Of a stretch of 13,634 nt of DNA, positions 1 through 7,065 are shown one piece after another. The notes under the pieces were generated by a model. It was not told the DNA's origin. It searched no databases and worked only from the letters and a program-made list of their open reading frames with translations. Location: contig OMSY01000049.1 in the NCBI GenBank assembly GCA_900313875.1, forward strand, positions 1 through 13,634. Direction: 5' to 3'. Origin of the DNA: an uncultured Actinomycetes bacterium. GTDB taxonomy: Bacteria; Actinomycetota; Coriobacteriia; Coriobacteriales; RUG844. Every line of letters starts with the position of its first letter. Within the stretch, counting starts at the first letter, position 1. Made by a program: the position numbers and the translations under genes.

Positions 1-303
1 GTCACCACCCACCGGGGCCGTCTCTATGACGGCTCCCTGCGCATCGTCGGTGTCGGTAGCCGTTCCGAAGACGATATGCGCGAGATACGACTTCCCCTGG
101 TCCCCGACCTGGGAGCAGAGCCGGGTCGCGGGACCGACGGCGACGAGGAGCAGCCCGGTCGCAGCAGGATCGAGTGTGCCCGCATGCCCGCATCGCCGCT
201 CGCCGTAGATACGACGTACCCGGTCGACGACGTCGTGGGAGGTCATCCCCGCGGGCTTGTCGATGGCGATGAGACCCGAGAGGCCCGATTCCCCCCGTCT
301 CAT
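1..303 (-). CDS. truB: tRNA pseudouridine(55) synthase TruB, N-terminal part (runs off the window)
   Basis: TruB converts uridine 55 of the tRNA T-loop to pseudouridine. The 101 visible codons begin MRRGESGLSGLIAIDKPAGM, the family's usual N-terminus. They include the catalytic motif GHAGTLDPAATG at residues 39-50, with the nucleophilic aspartate at D45. The segment KSYLAHIVFGTATDTDDAQG (71-90) matches the next conserved block. The ATG at 303 is preceded by AGGAGG (311-316 on the plus strand) with a 7-nt spacer. The start overlaps the nrnA stop as ATGA, so translational coupling is likely. It is the last visible gene of the rimP operon. The stop lies beyond position 1, so completeness cannot be judged. 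The family call is secure. Confidence 0.95.
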   Translation of the reverse strand, partial: MRRGESGLSGLIAIDKPAGMTSHDVVDRVRRIYGERRCGHAGTLDPAATGLLLVAVGPATRLCSQVGDQGKSYLAHIVFGTATDTDDAQGAVIETAPVGGD

Positions 304-1274
304 CCAAGCACCTCCTGGCAGAGTGCGACCACGCGTTGCGCACAGTCCTCCACCGTACCGCAGAACCTGAACCCTGCCGCAGCACGATGACCTCCCCCGG
401 ACAGCTGCGCCGCTATCGCCGACACATCGGTGTCATCCTTTGCACGTAGCGAGCCACGGATGTCGCGATCACTCGCCCGCATGAAGAACGCGACACGGGC
501 CCCCTTGACCGTACGGATATGGTCGATGAGGTTGTCAGCGTCCTGCTTGCGGGCACCGAGCCTCTCGAGGTCCGAATCATCCACCCATGAATAGACCACC
601 TCGCCCACGCAGGCCAAGGTCATGCGCTCGAAGACGAGCATCTCGAGGCCGATGCTGGCAACCGTACGGTTCTGATAGACCTCCTCGGCGATGGCACCGA
701 CGGCCGCACCCGCCTCGCAGCACTGCATCGCCACGCGGAACGCACGGGCATCGGTGTTCTGGAACTGGAACCGCCCGGTATCGGTCATGACCGCCACATA
801 GCATGCGGAGGCGAAAGACTCATCGGGCACGAACCCGAGGGAGGATGCGAGCTCCCACACGAGGACGCCACATGCCGCCGCATCGGGATCCGAATAGCAG
901 AGGTCCCAGATCTCCTCGCTGTTCGGGTGATGGTCGAGGGCAATGCGGGTCCGTGCCCTTTCGAAGACCTCCCCGGCCTCCATGATGCGCTGATGGTCCG
1001 AGACGTCGAGCGCGAGGAACAGGTCAGGCTCCCCCCGATAGTCCCGTGCCGGAAGGAACTCATCGGCATGCTCGAGGAACAGGTAGACATCGGGGATGAC
1101 CTCATGGGTGCTGAGCAACGGCTGCACCTCCTTGCCCATGCTCCGGAGGACATGGGTGAGCGCGCAGACGCTCCCGATGCTGTCACCATCGGGATTGTGA
1201 TGCCCGCACAGGGCGATGGAACGTGCGGAACGCAGCGCCTCGGCGATCTCGGACAGCGATTCAGCCCTCCTCAT
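300..1274 (-). CDS. nrnA: DHH-DHHA1 phosphoesterase, bifunctional oligoribonuclease/pAp phosphatase (NrnA type)
   Basis: NrnA-type enzymes degrade 2-5 nt RNA fragments and remove the 3'-phosphate of pAp, using Mn2+. This 324-residue protein has the expected motifs in order: H25-N-P-D-G-D31 (motif I), LALDVSD at 87-93 (motif II), the DHH signature at 114-116, MTDTGRF at 163-169, and the DHHA1 substrate loop SGGGHRAAAG at 292-301. The length is normal for the family. The ATG at 1274 has GGAGGG on the minus strand (1283-1288) with an 8-nt spacer, inside the rbfA 3' end. The two genes overlap by 14 nt in different frames. Its stop overlaps the truB start by 4 nt. The position between rbfA and truB is the common Gram-positive arrangement. 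The exact substrate preference is inferred from the family. Confidence 0.93.
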   Translation of the reverse strand: MRRAESLSEIAEALRSARSIALCGHHNPDGDSIGSVCALTHVLRSMGKEVQPLLSTHEVIPDVYLFLEHADEFLPARDYRGEPDLFLALDVSDHQRIMEAGEVFERARTRIALDHHPNSEEIWDLCYSDPDAAACGVLVWELASSLGFVPDESFASACYVAVMTDTGRFQFQNTDARAFRVAMQCCEAGAAVGAIAEEVYQNRTVASIGLEMLVFERMTLACVGEVVYSWVDDSDLERLGARKQDADNLIDHIRTVKGARVAFFMRASDRDIRGSLRAKDDTDVSAIAAQLSGGGHRAAAGFRFCGTVEDCAQRVVALCQEVLG

Positions 1275-1632
1275 GGGAACGACCCTCCTGCATGGTCGGG
1301 GGAACCACCTTGAGCGCCTCGGCGATCCGCTCCGCCTCGTCCACCGTCGCGTCGATCATGAAACGGAGCTCCGGGGTGACCCGCCAGTCCAGGCCCTTGC
1401 CCAGAAGGTAGCGGATACGTCCTTTGGCGGACTCGAGCCCCGCCTTCACCTCGTCATATGAGGCACGGTCCGCCGAGATGTAGACATTGCAGACCGAACG
1501 GTCGATGGCGACCTCGCAACCTGTGACCGTCACCATCGCAAGACGCGGGTCGCTCACCTGAGTGAGCAGTATCTGGGCGATGCGCTCGCGCGCGATCTCG
1601 TTGGTCTTCCGTGAAGAGGGTATCTGTTTCAT
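1261..1632 (-). CDS. rbfA: 30S ribosome-binding factor RbfA
   Basis: RbfA is a small KH-like protein that binds immature 30S subunits and helps process the 5' end of 16S rRNA. The 123-residue protein starts MKQIPSSRKTNEIARERIAQ and contains DPRLAMVTVTGCEVAIDRS (28-46) and the later segment WRVTPELRFMIDATVDEAERI (83-103), both typical. The reading frame stays open well upstream. I chose the ATG at 1632 because the family begins shortly before a basic N-EIARERI-type helix and because GGAGG lies at 1644-1648 on the minus strand. The spacer of 11 nt is slightly long. The gene follows infB after 100 nt that hold a hairpin, and overlaps nrnA by 14 nt. The family call is secure and the start fairly secure. 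Confidence 0.92.
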   Translation of the reverse strand: MKQIPSSRKTNEIARERIAQILLTQVSDPRLAMVTVTGCEVAIDRSVCNVYISADRASYDEVKAGLESAKGRIRYLLGKGLDWRVTPELRFMIDATVDEAERIAEALKVVPPTMQEGRSHEEG

Positions 1633-1654
1633 CTGAATGCATTCCTCCCATAGC

Positions 1655-1696
1655 GACGGCGGGGCAGTCATCTGCTTCCAGATGGCCCGCCCCGTC
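1655..1696 (-). promoter_or_regulatory. Imperfect hairpin in the infB-rbfA spacer
   Basis: On the minus strand an inner perfect stem CATCTG/CAGATG closes a GAAG loop. It continues, after a 3-nt bulge, into GGGC/GCCC and, after an internal loop, GACGG/CCGTC. This fills most of the 100-nt gap, the only long gap in an otherwise tightly packed operon. No T-run follows it, so it is not a classical terminator. An RNA-processing or stability element, or an mRNA structure affecting rbfA translation, is possible. The rbfA Shine-Dalgarno lies just 3' of it. Confidence 0.5.
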
Positions 1697-1732
1697 GAGG
1701 TCCTTTCGTTCCACACCTGCAGGATGATGCGG

Positions 1733-4639
1733 CTATTTCTCGCGGGCAACCGCCTCGGTACGATAGCCCTCGATGACGTCACCGATGTGGATATCCTGAT
1801 ATCCCTCGAGACCGATACCGCATTCGTAGCCCTGCTTGACGCTCTTGACGTCATCCTTGAAGCGCCGCAGCGAGGCAAGGGTGCCCTCGTGGACGATCGT
1901 GCCGTCACGCACCACGCGGATCTTGTCGTCACGCGAGATCTCGCCTTCCGTGACATAGGTACCGGCGATCGTGCCGACCTTCGGGACCCTGAACAGCTCG
2001 CGGACCTCGGCACTGCCGGTGTCGATATCGACGAACTCGGGAGCCAGCAGGCCCACACGTGCCGCATTGATGTCCTCGATCGCGTTGTAGATGACACGGT
2101 ACGTGCGGATGTCGACGCCTTCCTTCTTCGCCGCCTCCTTGGCCTTGGGCTGCGGGCGCACACCGAAGCCGATGATGATGGCGTCCGAGGCAGCGGCGAG
2201 CGTGACATCGGTCTCCGAGATACCGCCGACGGCAGCATGGATGATGTTGATCTTGACCTCGCTCTGGTCCATCTTGCCGAGCGCATCGGCAAGGGCCTCG
2301 ATGGAGCCGCGGACATCCGCCTTGACCACGAGGTTGAGGTCGGTGGTCTTGCCTTCCTCGATGCGGGCGAACAGGTCCTCGAGGGACATATGCGAGGTGT
2401 TCTGCGCTGCAAGACGACGGCGGAGGGCACGGTCCTCTGCAAGGTTGCGGGCGTCACGCTCGTCCTCGAAGACGCGGAACTCGTCACCGGCATCGGGTAC
2501 GGAGGACAGACCGAGCACCTCTACCGGGTCGGCAGGACCGGCCTCCTCCACGTTGTTGCCCTTCGGGTCGAGGAGGGCGCGTACACGACCATGGGAGACA
2601 CCCGCCACGAGGGCATCGCCCACGCGCAGCGTGCCGCGGTTGACGAGCACGGTACCCACGGGACCACGGCCACGGTCGAGCTTGCCCTCGATGACGAATC
2701 CCGAGGCCAGTGCGTTGGGGTTCGCCTTGAGCTCGAGGACATCGGCCTGGAGCAGGATGGTCTCGAGCAGGTCGTCGATATGCAGGCGCTTCTTGGCCGA
2801 CACGTCCACGAACATCGTGTCACCACCCCACTCCTCGGGGATGATGCCATGCTCGGTGAGCTCCTGACGGACCCGGCTGGGATCGGCACCGGGCTTGTCG
2901 ATCTTGTTGACGGCCACGACGATGGGAACCTCGGCGGCCTTCGCATGGTTGATGGCCTCGACGGTCTGCGGCATGACCCCGTCGTCTGCTGCGACGACGA
3001 GCACGACGACGTCCGTGATCTTCGCACCACGGGCACGCATGGCCGTGAAGGCCTCATGGCCGGGGGTATCGATGAAGGTGATCTGACGGCCGTTGATGTT
3101 GGTCACCGATGCACCGATGTGCTGCGTGATGCCGCCGGCCTCGGTGTCGATGACATCGGTTGAACGGATGGCGTCGAGCAGCGAGGTCTTGCCGTGGTCG
3201 ACATGACCCATGACGGTGACGACCGGGGGCCTCGGGACGAGGTCCTCGGGCTTGTCATGGAAGACGAGCAGCTCCTCTTCCTCGGGCTTCGTGATCTTGA
3301 CCGTACGACCGAGGTCATCGGCGATGAGCTCGATGAGCTCGTCATCGATGGTCTGGGTGAGCGTGAGCGGCTTGTCGAGCAGGAAAAGACGCTTGATGAT
3401 GTCGCTGGGGTTGATGTCGAGCAGATCAGCGAACTCGGTCACCGTGGAGCCGGTCGGCACCTTGACGACGGAGTCGTCGAGGACCTCCTCGCCACGGGCG
3501 ATGGCGGCCTCGATCTCGGCTTCCTTCTTGGCGGCAGCCTCAGCCTGACGCTTCTGCTTGCGCCTCTTGCGCTTGCCCTCGCCCTTGCTGGCCTCGTCCT
3601 CGGCATCACGGACCGCCTGACGGGCCTCCTCGAGGACCCTGTTGCGCTGGAACTTCTCCGCATCATGCGCCATCTTGCGGTAACGGTCCTCGTCAGCGGC
3701 AGTCTCCTGAGGCACAGGTGCGGCGGCCTCCGTCTGCTTGCGACGGGACTCCTTCTTGGCACTGCGCGCGGCCTTGTGCGCGGCAACCTCCTCGCGGTGC
3801 TGCTTGTGGCCACGCTCGGTCTGCTCCTTCTTGGCCTCGACAGCCTCGCGATCCTGCTTGGCGGCCTGCTCGCGCTTCAGCTCGTCCTCATGGGCCATCC
3901 GCTCCTTCTCATGCTGGATCTGCGCCATGAGGCTGTCGAACCGGGACTTGCCGGCATCAAGGGTCTTCTTGGCAGGCTTCCTCTGAGCAGGGGCCTTCGC
4001 AGGAGCGGCATCCGCAGGGGCCTTGCCGCCGGATACGGCCTTCTTGGCATCCGATGCCTTCACGGCACCCTTGGAACCCGGTGCAGGGGCAGGCGTCGCA
4101 GAAGCGACCTCCGCCTTCGCGGAAGATACGGTGGATGCCGGTGCGGGCTTGGCAGGTGCAGGGGTGTCGGGGGTCTTGGGCTTGGCAGGTACGGCGGGCT
4201 TGGATGCAGGCGCCTCCACGGGGGTGGCTTCCCGTGCAGATGCTCCGGTATCCTCTTCCGCCACTGCAGGCTCGTCGGCCACCTCGGGCTCGACGTGCAC
4301 CTCGTCACCAGGGGTATCCGCCTCGCGGGCGGCAAGCTCCCTGCGACGGCTCTCGCGTTCGGCGGCGACGTCCGCAGCGTTCTTGCGCTGCTCCTCCTCC
4401 TGCCGTTCGCGTTCGGCGGCCTCGCGACGCGCAGCCTCCTCTTCCTCCTGCTTGCGGATCTGCTCAGCACGCGCAGCGATCTCGGGGCCGAGTGCCTTGC
4501 GGATCTTGTCGACATAGGCGTCGACGAGCGTGCTCGCATGGTTCTTCGCGGGTATCTTCATCTCCTCGAGACGCTTCAGCAATTCCTTGCTGGTCATCCC
4601 GAATTCCTTCGCCAGTTCATGAACGCGCATCTTTGCCAT
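1733..4639 (-). CDS. infB: Translation initiation factor IF-2
   Basis: IF2 is the GTPase that brings initiator tRNA to the 30S subunit and promotes subunit joining. This 968-residue protein has an N-terminal IF2_N domain (about 1-52, starting [15 protein letters not shown]), then a long Ala/Lys/Glu/Pro-rich, probably disordered and coiled linker (about 55-385). A second IF2_N module follows (about 391-450), then the G domain. The GTPase motifs are G1 GHVDHGKT 478-485, switch GGITQHIGA 502-510, DTPGH 524-528, NKID 578-581 and SAK 614-616. Domains II to IV follow to a normal C-terminus. The ATG at 4639 matches the family N-terminus. Upstream is a duplicated AGGTGG-like sequence rather than a perfect Shine-Dalgarno. 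It lies 21 nt after ylxR. Certain call. Confidence 0.98.
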   Translation of the reverse strand: MAKMRVHELAKEFGMTSKELLKRLEEMKIPAKNHASTLVDAYVDKIRKALGPEIAARAEQIRKQEEEEAARREAAERERQEEEQRKNAADVAAERESRRRELAAREADTPGDEVHVEPEVADEPAVAEEDTGASAREATPVEAPASKPAVPAKPKTPDTPAPAKPAPASTVSSAKAEVASATPAPAPGSKGAVKASDAKKAVSGGKAPADAAPAKAPAQRKPAKKTLDAGKSRFDSLMAQIQHEKERMAHEDELKREQAAKQDREAVEAKKEQTERGHKQHREEVAAHKAARSAKKESRRKQTEAAAPVPQETAADEDRYRKMAHDAEKFQRNRVLEEARQAVRDAEDEASKGEGKRKRRKQKRQAEAAAKKEAEIEAAIARGEEVLDDSVVKVPTGSTVTEFADLLDINPSDIIKRLFLLDKPLTLTQTIDDELIELIADDLGRTVKITKPEEEELLVFHDKPEDLVPRPPVVTVMGHVDHGKTSLLDAIRSTDVIDTEAGGITQHIGASVTNINGRQITFIDTPGHEAFTAMRARGAKITDVVVLVVAADDGVMPQTVEAINHAKAAEVPIVVAVNKIDKPGADPSRVRQELTEHGIIPEEWGGDTMFVDVSAKKRLHIDDLLETILLQADVLELKANPNALASGFVIEGKLDRGRGPVGTVLVNRGTLRVGDALVAGVSHGRVRALLDPKGNNVEEAGPADPVEVLGLSSVPDAGDEFRVFEDERDARNLAEDRALRRRLAAQNTSHMSLEDLFARIEEGKTTDLNLVVKADVRGSIEALADALGKMDQSEVKINIIHAAVGGISETDVTLAAASDAIIIGFGVRPQPKAKEAAKKEGVDIRTYRVIYNAIEDINAARVGLLAPEFVDIDTGSAEVRELFRVPKVGTIAGTYVTEGEISRDDKIRVVRDGTIVHEGTLASLRRFKDDVKSVKQGYECGIGLEGYQDIHIGDVIEGYRTEAVAREK

Positions 4640-4660
4640 AAGCCACCTGCCACCTGTTTC

Positions 4661-5005
4661 CTACTGGATGCCCTCTACGGCATCCGAAGAACCTCTCTCA
4701 ACCTTACCATCCGACGGACTCCCCTGCCCGCTTGCGAACGCCTTGTACGCATCGTTCAGCCGTCTACGGTCATCCTGTGTCATATGCGTGCGCAATGCAC
4801 GCTCGAGCTTGCCTCCTGCAAACGCCTTCTCGAGGCATCCGTCCTCCCCACAGAGATAGGCACCACGACCGGGCACCCTACCGGTGGGGTCGAGCTCGAC
4901 GCTCCCGTCGGCCATGCGCACGAAACGGACGAGCGAGGTCTTCTCCCCCGTCATCCCGCACACCACGCACCGCCGCATGGGTGTCTTGCGTCTCCTGGTC
5001 GCCAT
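4661..5005 (-). CDS. ylxR: YlxR (DUF448) family RNA-binding protein, RnpM-like
   Basis: YlxR is a small protein encoded between nusA and infB in many Gram-positives. The Bacillus homologue, renamed RnpM, binds RNase P RNA and modulates RNase P. This 114-residue copy has the signature PMRRCVVCG at 9-17 and GRVPGRGAYLC at 42-52, with cysteines at 13, 16, 52 and 57. The C-terminal about 25 residues are polar and probably disordered. It lies 28 nt after nusA and 21 nt before infB. The ATG at 5005 has GGGAG directly against it and a second GGAG 11 nt upstream. A later ATG at codon 10 is possible, but would leave very little before the signature. No ylxQ (L7Ae-like) gene follows, unlike in Firmicutes. 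Confidence 0.9.
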   Translation of the reverse strand: MATRRRKTPMRRCVVCGMTGEKTSLVRFVRMADGSVELDPTGRVPGRGAYLCGEDGCLEKAFAGGKLERALRTHMTQDDRRRLNDAYKAFASGQGSPSDGKVERGSSDAVEGIQ

Positions 5006-5033
5006 CTCCCGTCGAGCTCCGTCCTACCCGGTC

Positions 5034-6272
5034 CTATGCCTCGGGTTCGTCGTCCTCAGCCTGAACCCCGTCATGGATACCGCAGAACCGGCTGCCCTCG
5101 CGGGCATGGTTGCGGCAACGGATGCCCTGCGGGGAGACGTACTCGCACCGGAACGCCATCTCCTCCGCATCATCCGCATCCGTCTCCTCCTCGATGAGCA
5201 TGTCGCCCAGCATGGAGGAGTTGACGAGGCTCGCGCTCTTGATATCGATATGCCAGCCGGTCAGCCTGGCGGCGAGACGGGCGTTCTGGCCCTCCTTGCC
5301 GATGGCGAGCGAGAGCTGGTCGTCGGGCACGATGACCGTGGCATACTGCGTCTCGGTATCGACCACGACGCTGCTCACCTTGGCCGGGGAAAGGGCGTTG
5401 GCGACATAGGTCGCAGGGTCATCCGACCACTGGATGACGTCGACGCGCTCGCCGCGCAGCTCACTCACGACCATACGGACACGGCTGCCCTTGGGTCCGA
5501 CGCATGCCCCGACGGGGTCAAGGTTGCTGTCCCGGGAGGACACGGCGACCTTGGAGCGGGCACCCGGCTCGCGGGCGATGGACCTGATCTCGGCCACGCC
5601 CTCGTAGATCTCGGGAACCTCGAGCTCGAACAGGCGCCTGATGAGGTCGGGGTGCGTGCGGGACACGACGATCGCCGGGCGCGTGCTCTCCCCGCGCGCG
5701 TTCGTCTCGATGGAGCTCGGGTCACGTACGTCGATCACAAGCGCCTTGAGCCGGAGGTTGTGCTGATAATACTCGCCGGCGGGACGCTCGTTGCGCTCGT
5801 TGGGATGGCGCTTGAGGTCGAAATGGGGCAGTTCCGCCTCGACGCCCTCGCGGATCTTGAGGATCGTGAAGTCGGACGTGGTCTGCAGAACCGTACCGGT
5901 CACGAGCTCGCCCTTGCGGTCGGCGAACTCGCGGTAGATCTGCAGCCTGCCCGCCTCGCGGACGATGTTGTTGATGACCGCCTTGGCGTTCTGCGCCGCG
6001 ATGCGCGAGACGTCGGACGGGGTCACGTCCACCTCGTCGAACTCGGTGTACTCGTCCGTCTCCTCGTCATAGGAGTCCTCGCGGGGCACCAGCTCGAACA
6101 CGTAGATACGACCCGAGTTGCGGTCGATGGTGACACGTGCCTCATAATCGAGGTTGAGGATGTTCTGGTAGCTCTTGGCAAGGGACTGCTCGAGCCGCTC
6201 GAGCAGGTACAGCTCGTCGATATCCTTCTCGCTTGCCAGTGCCATCAGGGCAGCCATGAGTTCTGAAGCCAT
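5034..6272 (-). CDS. nusA: Transcription termination/antitermination factor NusA with a C3H zinc-knuckle-like tail
   Basis: NusA binds RNA polymerase and stimulates pausing and intrinsic termination. Its domains in order are the RNAP-binding N-terminal domain (about 1-120, with GRIYVFELV near 54), S1 (about 122-205), KH1 (about 230-285, with [14 protein letters not shown] at 252-265) and KH2 (about 305-348, with [18 protein letters not shown] at 320-337). The 412-residue protein then carries an acidic linker ([11 protein letters not shown]). A tail follows with C376-x9-C386-x10-C397-x2-H400 ([12 protein letters not shown]...FCGIH), a spacing like small DUF5763-type zinc knuckles. Typical actinobacterial NusA ends near KH2, so the tail is an addition. 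It follows rimP by 13 nt; AGAGGA precedes the ATG by about 8 nt. The NusA call is certain, the zinc-binding role inferred. Confidence 0.97.
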   Translation of the reverse strand: MASELMAALMALASEKDIDELYLLERLEQSLAKSYQNILNLDYEARVTIDRNSGRIYVFELVPREDSYDEETDEYTEFDEVDVTPSDVSRIAAQNAKAVINNIVREAGRLQIYREFADRKGELVTGTVLQTTSDFTILKIREGVEAELPHFDLKRHPNERNERPAGEYYQHNLRLKALVIDVRDPSSIETNARGESTRPAIVVSRTHPDLIRRLFELEVPEIYEGVAEIRSIAREPGARSKVAVSSRDSNLDPVGACVGPKGSRVRMVVSELRGERVDVIQWSDDPATYVANALSPAKVSSVVVDTETQYATVIVPDDQLSLAIGKEGQNARLAARLTGWHIDIKSASLVNSSMLGDMLIEEETDADDAEEMAFRCEYVSPQGIRCRNHAREGSRFCGIHDGVQAEDDEPEA

Positions 6273-6285
6273 CTGGATGATCCTC

Positions 6286-6756
6286 TCAATCGCTGAAATC
6301 TATCTGCCCCTTGATATGGGCCTTGGTGATGATGTCGAAGGGAATGCAGCTCTCGTTCCCCTCCTCGTCGCGCAACACGACGTCATCGTCGCGCATGCCG
6401 ACGAGCTCGCCGGTGCGCTTCCTGCGCTTGCCCTCCTCGCGGAACAGCACCACGGCAAGCTCCCCTGCGTAGCGGTCGAAATCCGCACGCTTGCGCAGGG
6501 GACGGTCGATGCCGGGCGAGGAGACCTCGAGGGTGTACGCACCGGGGAACGGGTCCTCCCGGTCGAGATACTCGTCGATCCAGGCATGGGACTGCATGAT
6601 CTGGTCGAAGGTGATGCCGCCTTCCGCATCGAGGAAGATGCGGATGGTGGGAGCCTTCTTGCCGCCGACGAGCTCGATGGTCACGAGCTCGAGACCCGCT
6701 TGCTCCGCAAGGGGCTCAAGGTCGTCGATGAGATGCTGCGTCGTCTCATCCAGCAT
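6286..6756 (-). CDS. rimP: Ribosome maturation factor RimP
   Basis: RimP binds free 30S subunits and assists their maturation. The 156-residue protein has the family's conserved central block GAYTLEVSSPGIDRPLRKRADF (72-93) and a C-terminal SH3-like region ending IPFDIITKAHIKGQIDF. The ATG at 6756 is set by a perfect AAGGAGG (6764-6770 on the minus strand) with a 7-nt spacer. The frame is open up to an ATG at 6840. That start would add 28 residues unlike the family, has no Shine-Dalgarno, and would read through the leader terminator, so I rejected it. It is the first gene of the operon, 13 nt before nusA. Confidence 0.94.
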   Translation of the reverse strand: MLDETTQHLIDDLEPLAEQAGLELVTIELVGGKKAPTIRIFLDAEGGITFDQIMQSHAWIDEYLDREDPFPGAYTLEVSSPGIDRPLRKRADFDRYAGELAVVLFREEGKRRKRTGELVGMRDDDVVLRDEEGNESCIPFDIITKAHIKGQIDFSD

Positions 6757-6777
6757 GCAGATACCTCCTTGCAGAAC

Positions 6778-6804
6778 AAAAAAAGCGAGCCATGAGCCCA
6801 CTTT
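6778..6804 (-). terminator. Weak intrinsic terminator in the rimP-nusA leader (candidate attenuator)
   Basis: On the minus strand AAA is followed by GTGGGC, loop TCATG, GCTCGC and seven Ts. The six-pair stem contains two G-U wobbles and is extended by A-U pairs from the A tract. It lies downstream of the mapped promoter motif and upstream of the rimP Shine-Dalgarno, so a transcript must pass it to reach the operon. A weak hairpin with a good U tract is the type that NusA is known to stimulate. Bacillus subtilis NusA represses its own rimP-nusA operon through such a leader terminator. The same role here is inference. Confidence 0.7.
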
Positions 6805-6854
6805 CCACGAACAACTCGACAGATTGGACCGCGCATCCATACGCAGATGCAGTA

Positions 6855-6883
6855 AATATACTCGATTTCCTCACGATTTGCAA
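6855..6883 (-). promoter_or_regulatory. Sigma-70-type promoter of the rimP operon
   Basis: The minus strand shows -35 TTGCAA (6878-6883), a 17-nt spacer and -10 TATATT (6855-6860), in an AT-rich patch that stands out from the GC-rich surroundings. Transcription should start near 6848, giving a leader of about 92 nt. This is the best promoter match in the window. Confidence 0.8.
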
Positions 6884-6937
6884 ATGTGCGGAAAAGAACG
6901 ACCGTGGCGCAGGCTGGGACGGAGGCCGGTCGGACGG

Positions 6938-6971
6938 CGGATGGCACGCCGACCCCGAGGTGTGCCATCCG
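6938..6971. repeat. Palindrome with arms CGGATGGCAC/GTGCCATCCG, copy 1
   Basis: Ten-base perfect arms at 6938-6947 and 6962-6971 flank a 14-nt loop. It lies between the leuS terminator and the rimP promoter. The inner nine bases of each arm, CGGATGGCA and TGCCATCCG, recur exactly at 12472-12510, with GCC or CGCC following in both. No T-run adjoins on either strand, so it is not an obvious terminator. An overlapping alternative stem GGTCGG/CCGACC (6928-6933 with 6949-6954) would compete with it. Confidence 0.65.
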
Positions 6972-7008
6972 GCGCCATGCCGCACATGGAATATCCCCCG
7001 CAGGGAAA

Positions 7009-7039
7009 CACCGGGGCATCCCCATGGGGTGCCCCGGTG
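7009..7039 (-). terminator. Terminator hairpin downstream of leuS
   Basis: Perfect 10-bp arms CACCGGGGCA (7009-7018) and TGCCCCGGTG (7030-7039), continued by three inner C-G pairs, lie 26 nt after the leuS stop. On the minus strand only three Ts follow before CCC, so the U tract is short. The position and stem strength still make it the likely end of the leuS transcript. Confidence 0.7.
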
Positions 7040-7065
7040 CACAACGCTCTTCCGGAAGCGGGAGA

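Noticed and set aside
1637..3163. Long open frame on the plus strand, antisense to infB (508 codons)
   Set aside because: It mirrors the infB coding frame; the translation is Asp/Val/Leu/Gly-rich without any family motif. Long antisense frames are expected in GC-rich genes.
3194..5197. Long plus-strand open frame of 667 codons antisense to infB and ylxR
   Set aside because: Low-complexity leucine/glycine-rich translation that is the complement of the Lys/Glu/Ala linker of IF2. No ribosome binding site or domain.
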